From positions 15,257,001 to 15,321,000 of the forward strand of contig CM055318.2 in NCBI GenBank assembly GCA_029255685.2: a DNA stretch of 64,000 bases. Reading direction: 5' to 3'. The notes under the pieces were generated by a model. The model was not told the DNA's origin, did no database searches, and saw only the letters and a list, made by a program, of their open reading frames with translations. The position numbers were made by a program, and so were the translations under genes. Origin of the DNA: Silene conica (Eukaryota; Streptophyta; Magnoliopsida; Caryophyllales; Caryophyllaceae). Positions 56,481 through 64,000 of the stretch are shown here, piece by piece (the first letter of the stretch is position 1; each line of letters begins with the position of its first letter).

Positions 56481-59400
56481 TGAGCTATTTCGGATTCATG
56501 TAGAGTCGAAACTAAATAAGGCACTTATACAAGTTAGAAGTTCGTTGCACTGAGAAGGCAACATTACACTCGTCAACTTAATTTTCGAATGAAATTTCCA
56601 CTTATCTCAACTAGGAAGAACATTTTCCCATTGCATCATACTGAAATTGTGGCTCTATAATAATTTCTCCCACTCTGTCTATAAGAAATAATCCTCCTTT
56701 CTTTATAGAGAGCATCATGAGCCACAAACCTTTTGTTCTCATGATCATATAGGAAAAATTGTCATTCGAAATAGGCTACAACTTAGGCACCTTGCCTATT
56801 CATATCCCATATGATTTGTATGCCCATGCTTTATAACATAGCGGAAAAATAAATGCTCGACAAAATCGGAATAGAAAATAACTCCCACTCAATTGTAAAG
56901 ATTTAATCATATCTCATATGATTCAATATTACTTTCTCGCGCATTTTATGAACGTGCTTACGAAAGCAAACTTGTGATACTTTATCACAATCTATTTGGT
57001 GTAAATTACTAGGCTTAATTAGATCATTATCTAATTCCAAGAACATCTTCTTGAGCCAATGCACAACATTCTAAACGTGAATTTCTTGCGCGTTAATTTC
57101 CTCAGTCGAAGAATTAAAATATCTTTCAAGATTTGAAATTTCACTCACCTACACACCTTAAAGTGTTTATAGGGTGAATGACTTGCTTTGAATGCAAGAT
57201 TCGCATAACCCATGAGATTCCTAACCTCAAATGCGACTTTCAATCGAGTAATGATGGAAAAATTTGGGGCACCAACTAGAGTTTTAGGGTACATACGACA
57301 TTTCCACCTTAGTTTTGGAATATAATTACCTTGATTCGTATGGCCTAACCATGAACCAATTCGTGGTAACATTGAGTACAACATTTGTTTCAATTGCGTA
57401 ATGGTAAAACTTTTACCTTTTATGCAAAACTCAAATTATATTTAGAGATGATGTACATAATAACTATTATTTGTGTATTACTCTAAATCCAAAACTTGGT
57501 CAAGCACAATATAACATGTATATGTCTTACAGATGAATTGGAAACTACCTTAGTTCCATTCATGTTTATCATTCTTGGCAAATCGTCATACGATTTTCTT
57601 CACGTTAGGACAATAGGATTCACAAGAACCCTCGGATTGTGTTATTAACACATCCTCCTCTAAATACCCATTTAGATTGGCGGGTTTTGTCATTCCTTTA
57701 TCATATTTCAATCACATGAAAATGGAATTACTAACATGATTCACCAATTTGCACTCATATACAAATAATGTAGAATGAAAACTCAATGTCATAAGTATTA
57801 TCTAAGAAATATGTTGGAGTCATACTTCCAACATCCTTAGACTTTACAATTTGGAGTAGTTTCTAACTTCGTGTCTTACACGATTTTCTCTCAACCTCGT
57901 TCTATTCTTAACTACTTAAGAAAGATTTGGTCTTCTCATAGCTCCCACTCACTTCAAGAATTATTACTTGAAGAAGACCTTTTCTTCAATTCATTCCAAA
58001 TTAATTCCTCATAGAAGTTAATATCTATGAAGTGAGGTGATATTGGTTATAATGATTTTCTCAAACCAATTTATATTAACTTCGTCATGTTCTTAACCGT
58101 TAAGTTTTAGACGATAAGTTATTAAATTGAGCAATAAGACTTTAGAACCATGTTTGAATAGAAGATTTAATCAACACTTTTTCACTAGGATCGGATCACT
58201 TCTATTTAAGTTTCTTTATAAGAATTCATAATGGTTTAATAGGAATTTTAAGATGTTAATCTTATGTTTGCATAGGACCTTCCTATCAAATTCTACGGAA
58301 TAGAATAATTCCTACGGACCTTGTCCATAACCAAAGACGCGGTTTTATGTGAGAAGAAAGAGATTCTATTTGTCGATATAGCATAAGATGTTTAGCGGAG
58401 ATATTTGGTTACAATCGAATGATATTATATAGGAGTAAAAATGAACAGTTATAAAACAACAAATTAAGGAAAAACAAACATTCATCATTTTGATTCAACT
58501 TGTAAATATTTTAACAAGTTAAAGCATCTATAAAATGACCTCTATCCAATTTTATAAATGATTCCAAGACCCAAACCCATACCACCGAAATCGTGAACCA
58601 CTGGAACTACGACCCAACAATATGGTTTGGTGGGTTAAAATAAACCGGTTCTACTATAGAACTCTTGGTTGATGACAAATCATTATTTATTCATCTTAGC
58701 CCGGAACACATTGACCACTGGTCCTCTACACTTTCGTTGAGTACAAACCAAATTTCAATTGCATCGAGATGCGATCCGCCCACTGGACTAAATCCACCTC
58801 ATTGCCCCACTTATCCTACATAATGGGGTTCGTACTGCCCACTGGACTAGCACCACCCCACGAAATAGAAGCTCATGGGTTCTACTATTTGGTAAGGCTA
58901 ATTCTCAATTGTTTTGTTTAATATAGAGGTCTTGTCAATTTATTTTCTATCTCCTTTAAGTGAATTAAATTGGTGAACTCGATAATTATAATTGACACGG
59001 TCGTTTTAACGATCTAAACTAATATGCATGTTTATGGCGATTTGGCTATGCATGCAAACATATTAAAATGCAAAATAAAAGCAATAAAGCAATAAATCCT
59101 AGTATGGCCTTCCTAGTAATAGAAAAACTAATTAACTATTACAAATTCGGAAACCAACTCCATGGTCCCTTGAACTTCATTGGCACGCCATCCAAGAAAA
59201 CACCGTCTTGTCGGAACTCCTTTCCGTATGGCACCGTCTTTTGGATCTCCGGAATTACAATAAAATAATACAACTACTCTATTGTAAAACTGAAATTTAA
59301 ATTAAATTACAAACCCGTGATACGAGATCACATAAATTACAACCGAATCAATATTCCCTTTCATTACGGGTAATATTGATTAAAACTAAGGCCATACTAA

Positions 59401-59499
59401 GGAAAAATTACATAATTCCAAATTATATAAAGACATTCAAATATGACATTCATATTATATAAAATGCAATACTAAAATATGTATGCACATGCTCAATTT

Positions 59500-60880
59500 T
59501 TAATGCCAAATCGCCTTATGGGAGCAAATATCTCATATTTGTTTACGGTTTTTATTACGGATATGCTTGACTTTAACTATTAAAATCATCAAAATTACAT
59601 AAATCTAATTTATGTCCAAGTTAATCATCCTAACATACTTTAGGAATCAATTTTTAGTCTCTACTAATATTTGATCATGATTTAACTTGATTTTGCATTG
59701 TTGTTCATAAATTACTTGAATTTTCGGGAAAAATAAATAAAAATTGGCCAAATGAGTCAATAAAATTCGAAATTTAAAATTCAAAAATTTTAAACTTTCT
59801 GGAAATTTTCTAAAAATTCAGAAATTATTAAAATGGTCTTATGGAAATATTAATGGTTTATATGTTAAATAAATCATATAAAAGCCGTTTTTATGGTTAA
59901 AAATCCGATTTAAATTATAAAAACTTGCAATAATTTGCCATAAACTTTTAGTCATCCTAAAATATATATTAGAACCTGAAAATGACCAAAAATTAAAGAC
60001 CATGCTCGAAATTTTATTTTTACGACTCATAAATTACGATTATTAACTAATTAACTCATAAAAATTAATAATCATAAAAACAGAAACTTTTTGATATCCA
60101 ACTTTTAGATCTGATGTTCCTATTATATAAGACATCTATGGGTAAATTTTTATGCCATAATATTAAGATTAACTATTTTTAACACAATAAGTCATTATAT
60201 AGCCGATTTTAACTATTAAAATCACAAAACATGCATCACTTGAGAATAAATTCCCAAAAATTATATACATTCTGTAAATATTGTATGTGACATTGTGTTA
60301 AAGTTTTATGGCAAAATTCCAACTATAACTATTAAAGTCGAATTTGAGTCACTATTAATCCGATTTTTACTATAAAAATCATTAATCATGCAATACAAGT
60401 CCAATAAATCCGAAAATTTATACATGTATTTTATATATTGCATGTGACTTCTCATAAAATGTTTAAGGTCAAATTCGAAATATAACCTTTTATACCCATT
60501 TTTACTCATATTATGACTATTTATCTCATAAAATTCATAATCCATGCATATTAACTCCATTTCTTACGAAAAATCATATACAATATATTAAATATGCATG
60601 TAAGAACATATCAAAAAATCTCGGCCAGAAACTATTTTTAACTATTTTTCCCATTAATTGTTGTTTAAAACCGATTTAAACTACAAAATATACAAATAAA
60701 TATAAAAATGAACAATAAAAATCCATAAAATTATTTTTATGTCCTAAAACCATTTTAGAATCAGAAACTTTAACATGCAAAATTATTTTGTGATTTATCA
60801 TAATAAATCAAAATATTTCGAAAATACCGAAATATATATATGTTAATCCGATTTAACATTAATCATGAATCCGATCATGC
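59500..60880. repeat. Degenerate ~150-bp repeats in LARD leader
   Basis: Downstream of the primer-binding site the sequence repeats CCGATTTTAACTATTAAAATCA-like blocks (about 60203, 60359, 60498 and weaker earlier copies), each followed by a GCATG.../ACATG... segment. The array is non-coding and AT-rich. Confidence 0.55.
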
Positions 60881-60910
60881 ATGCAACAACCGTAATGCTC
60901 TGATACCACT

Positions 60911-62199
60911 TGTTAGGAACTAAGTTCCTGATTTTATACTCAAATCTAATGTGAGTTTTGTTTCTTTAAGTTTAGGTTATAAAACTTAATTAGATCTTAT
61001 GCATGCATGATGATATCATAAGATGTGATTGTCCTTACATTGGTTTTAGAAGGTTTATACTCAATAATCACCTATTATATGAGTCTTCAAATAACCGAAA
61101 TACCCTTGTAACGATCTAACAAAAATCGTCTCCAAAAGATGCGTATTAAGGACCCGATCTCAAACTAACACTATTTTTGTTACTAGAAAAATAGAATTAG
61201 TAAACTAGAATTATTAATAATAATATTATCCTTAATATTATTATTACTAGAAATGATTTACTATACTTAGAGAACTATTTTCTAAGAGAAGATGAGAATA
61301 AGATGTTGGATGAATGTTGTGTATGAATAATAAAACCCAATAACCAACAACTAGTATGGAGTGTGGTATGTGTGTATATATAGAGCAAAATTGAGCTCAA
61401 GAGCTCTTGTGTAGGCCGGCCAAAGCTAGCCACAAGGGCCAATGCATGGCTCTCTACATCTTACACTAAAGTGTGAAATATTCCTTACACTAGCCTTGTG
61501 TAAGACACACACAATCTCTTTGCTTATGCTTGCACACAACCATCACCTATGCATCCAATTTCACGGTTCAAATGGGTCTTATTATAGACCCATTCTATCT
61601 TTGTCAATTGTGTTAATTTGTAACATGTCACACATGTTTCATAACACATGAACCAATTTGTTAATTGTGCAATTTTAACTCTTTAAAATTCATAATTCAC
61701 AATTTTATAACAATTTAAATAATCCCACTAGTAATTCGAAATTACTACTTTATAAAAATGTAATATCATAATTTTAATTACAACTCTTTGCAATTTTATG
61801 ATCAACCGTGTTAATTCTCAATTTAATCGTTTCCCAAACGAATAAATAAAAACCGAGTAATAAAACAATTTTATTACTTTAACTATTATTATTATTATAA
61901 TCCCATTATAAAATATTTGTTATATAAAAATCATTTTCAAATTTCTAGTTATTAATTAATTCGTATCCAATACGATATTAATTAATTATTTCATTGAGAC
62001 GGAATTCCCTAAAGATATGACCTTAAGGGATCAATTGATCACCACCATCATATGACGATAATGTCAAACTCTAGACAGCCAATCATTATCGATAAATGTT
62101 GATCAGTCGACTTTAAAAGAGTAACACTCCAAGTTGTGTTTCATTCAAATGAGTTTTAATTACGTCAACACACTATTGTCGAGGACACTTCCTCCAACA
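60911..62199 (-). repeat. LARD 5' LTR
   Basis: Same 1,289-bp length and sequence as 53215-54503 except two bases. The primer-binding site lies just inside it at 60908-60897. Followed on the plus strand by target copy GCACA. Confidence 0.95.
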
Positions 62200-62271
62200 G
62201 CACATGCCTCAGAACACATCAAAGCCTCCGAAGGATCCTTTGTAGAGGATCCTTGTGCAGAACATTCACTA

Positions 62272-64000
62272 CACTACAAGAAAAGGCTTTCATTCCTACG
62301 GATATTTTCCTACGGATTTTTAAAATCGTCGGAATTATCATATTCCTACGGTTACTTCCTACAGAACTGTAAATCTGTCACGCCTTCCGACAGAATCCAA
62401 TTATTTCCTACGGGTATTTGTCAACTTTAATGGAGGGAAAACATGAAAATATTGGCGCTAACTCTGTCCTACTGAACTTGTGCCACTACCTACGGAATTG
62501 GTCAAACTTGAAGCAAAGTACCGACGGAAAAGCCGTAGGAGCGTTTTAGAAATCCGTAGGTCCATATAAATTGTTTTAGGAAAGCATCTTAATTAATTCG
62601 TAGGTGAAACTTGAAACAAAAGACCAACAGAAAAAACGTAGGAAAATTTAATAAATCCGTAGGGCCATATAAATTGATTAACAAAATTCTCTTAATTAAT
62701 ATGTAGGTCAAACTAAAACAAAACTATTCTGTATAAAAATCTAACTGCCGTTGCTCACCACAACTCTCGCCATCTTCGACGTCAACGTGTCTATTCTTTG
62801 CTTGGTGTTGTACTTCGTCCTGCTCGATTATTTTTGATAATTTTGGTAAGTAATACAATCCCTAATTATTGTCGATTATTTCTCCTCAACTATTACTGAT
62901 TAGTTTTACCGAATAGTTCCTATTTTTATCGATTTTGATGTGTGTTGAGTTTTCTGTCGATTTGAAGCTTTTGCCGCATGTTGAGTTTTCTGCGTATTTT
63001 GAGTTTTCGTCAGTTTGTATTTCTACTCTAGGCTATGTATAAACCGATTACAAACCCAATAACAATTAAAAAGATGTTATTGTAAAAATTCTGGATAGTC
63101 GCCTTTTGTCGCTTTTTCTTATCTTCCAGGAGAGCCACTCTTCATCTGTCAATACACATAAAGTATAAAGTATAAAGATAAATCCATTTGAAATTGGAAT
63201 TGATCAAATTCTATACAATCCAGAAACAAAATATTTGTATGTGTTGTTAATACTGGTATATTCATTGTCATTCAAAGAGTAATGAGTCTCATCCACAATC
63301 ACTATTAGGTCTTTAGCTGTCTACGGGATACCTCAGTTCTTTTTCTTTATATAGTACAAAGAATGTTTCACCTGACACAAGATGTAAGAAAACTACTAGA
63401 CCTCGGAACTCTTTATATGCTTTCTTTCCCTTATTTAAAAGGGGAGTTCGGCAGGCCGGGGAGGGCTGGATCTTGCGGATCTAATCTTATATCAGAGTCC
63501 CGATTCCCTCGGATCCTGCCCATGCTTCTTCTGATCTTTTTTCTAGTCATTGCATTTACCTTAGCGAGTTCTTTCCCTTTTACTGACTGCTCCTACGGGT
63601 AGTGATAGTGTAGAAAGCGCAGGGGCTTTTTATTTACTTTTTGAAGTAGGCAAAGCCGGACTTAATAAACATAGGTTAGGCAAAAGACTTACAGTGAATC
63701 AAGTCTTCCAAACTGAATAGAGATCACTAGACCTCCACATTTTGAGACTCCTGAATCAGGTCAGCAGCTACAACAATCTATACAGTCTGTAAACAAAGCC
63801 TTATAATTCAGATGTATCCATGTAAAGTTAGACACAGCAGTTTCAGTTACAATATAGCAATAGATGTCGAAGTCGGATAAAGTACTTGGGGATAAAAGGA
63901 TTTACACATTAGAAGAATTCAAGACTCCTTTCTTTAAGAAAAGAATGGGATATACAAATGGGATTAAACACAGCAGGTGCTGCTTAGTCAGGATACCTAC
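62272..64000 (+). mobile_element. CACTA element, left end (runs off window)
   Basis: It begins CACTACAAGAAAAGGC, a canonical CACTA/EnSpm terminus. Within 450 bp there are about ten direct and inverted copies of CCTACGG/CCGTAGG, the subterminal repeat pattern. A TTTTGGTAAG donor-like site near 62840 follows a short GC-richer stretch that could be a non-coding first exon. No transposase domain or second terminus lies before 64000, so the right border is unknown and later parts may be other DNA. Confidence 0.65.
63416..63700. other. Possible organelle-derived (mitochondrial-style) insert
   Basis: A patch with GGGGAGTTCGGCAGGCCGGGGAGGG, CCCTCGGATCCTGCCCATGC and GGCAAAGCCGGACTT is clearly less AT-rich than its surroundings and reads like plant mitochondrial intergenic DNA. 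The plus frame 63363-63602 includes a hydrophobic run, LLLIFFLVIAFTLASSF. I cannot name a mitochondrial gene in it, so origin and borders are guesses. Confidence 0.3.

Larger units (their letters stand above)
53215..62199 (-). mobile_element. Young LARD-type LTR retrotransposon without coding capacity
   Basis: An 8,985-bp element has two 1,289-bp LTRs (53215-54503 and 60911-62199) that differ by two bases as far as I can see (near 53908 and 54437). Perfect target duplications GCACA lie at 53210-53214 and 62200-62204. On the minus strand the LTR starts TGTTGGAGGAAG and ends TTCCTAACA. A primer-binding site for initiator-Met tRNA (TGGTATCAGAGC, 60908-60897) lies two bases from the 5' LTR, and a polypurine tract ACAAGTGGGAGAT (54516-54504) abuts the 3' LTR. 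The 6.4-kb interior has no frame over 85 codons and no gag or pol motif. It must be moved by proteins of another element, probably copia-like judging by the priming sites. Confidence 0.93.

Overview
This is AT-rich nuclear DNA from a flowering plant, most likely a eudicot. The evidence is spliced genes with short GT-AG introns, an LPAT2-type acyltransferase gene, Ty1/copia and Ty3/gypsy (Tekay-like chromovirus) retrotransposons, LINEs, tRNA-derived SINEs, Stowaway, Tourist-like and CACTA elements, and Helitron-type termini. The density of Stowaway-like elements and large LTR elements would suit Caryophyllales, but I cannot fix the species.

Layout. 1-6.4 kb (minus): the 5' part of an LPAT2 gene, with a 5'UTR exon and coding exons 1-5. 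The rest of the gene lies left of the window. Its introns hold small MITEs, a LINE scrap and a 286-bp GT/GGGAGA/GA microsatellite. 6.4-21.4 kb: gene-poor DNA with a Stowaway MITE, SINE copies, Helitron-type ends and a large solo-like LTR (11.9-14.9 kb). A truncated second LTR copy follows, and one 5-bp target duplication flanks the pair. 21.4-28.4 kb: a Tekay-like Ty3/gypsy element on the minus strand with its 3' LTR, polypurine tract and almost intact gag-pol. It carries two in-frame stop codons and no 5' LTR. 28.8-39.6 kb: a stack of nested insertions: SINE, gypsy protease relic, copia relic split by a CACTA element and a 5'-truncated LINE, then a long-TIR Tourist-like element that received another decayed copia element. 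39.7-49.3 kb (plus): a complete nine-exon gene for a 687-aa protein with a PWI-like N-terminus and one RRM. 50-52.8 kb: a duplicated segment of unknown nature and a CpG-rich palindrome cluster. 53.2-62.2 kb: a very young non-coding LTR retrotransposon (LARD type) with near-identical 1,289-bp LTRs, inserted in an older open reading frame. 62.3-64 kb: the left end of a CACTA element and a patch that looks organellar.

Two host genes are well supported: LPAT2 (partial) and the PWI/RRM gene. Both use a GC-AG intron. Almost everything else is transposon-derived. I found no operon-like or defence-like system. The least explained features are the CpG-rich palindrome clusters at 12.8-13.2 kb and 52.1-52.6 kb, the 11-copy CCTTAAG array inside an LTR, and the coding-free but recently mobile LARD. 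Exon borders and LTR comparisons were read by eye.
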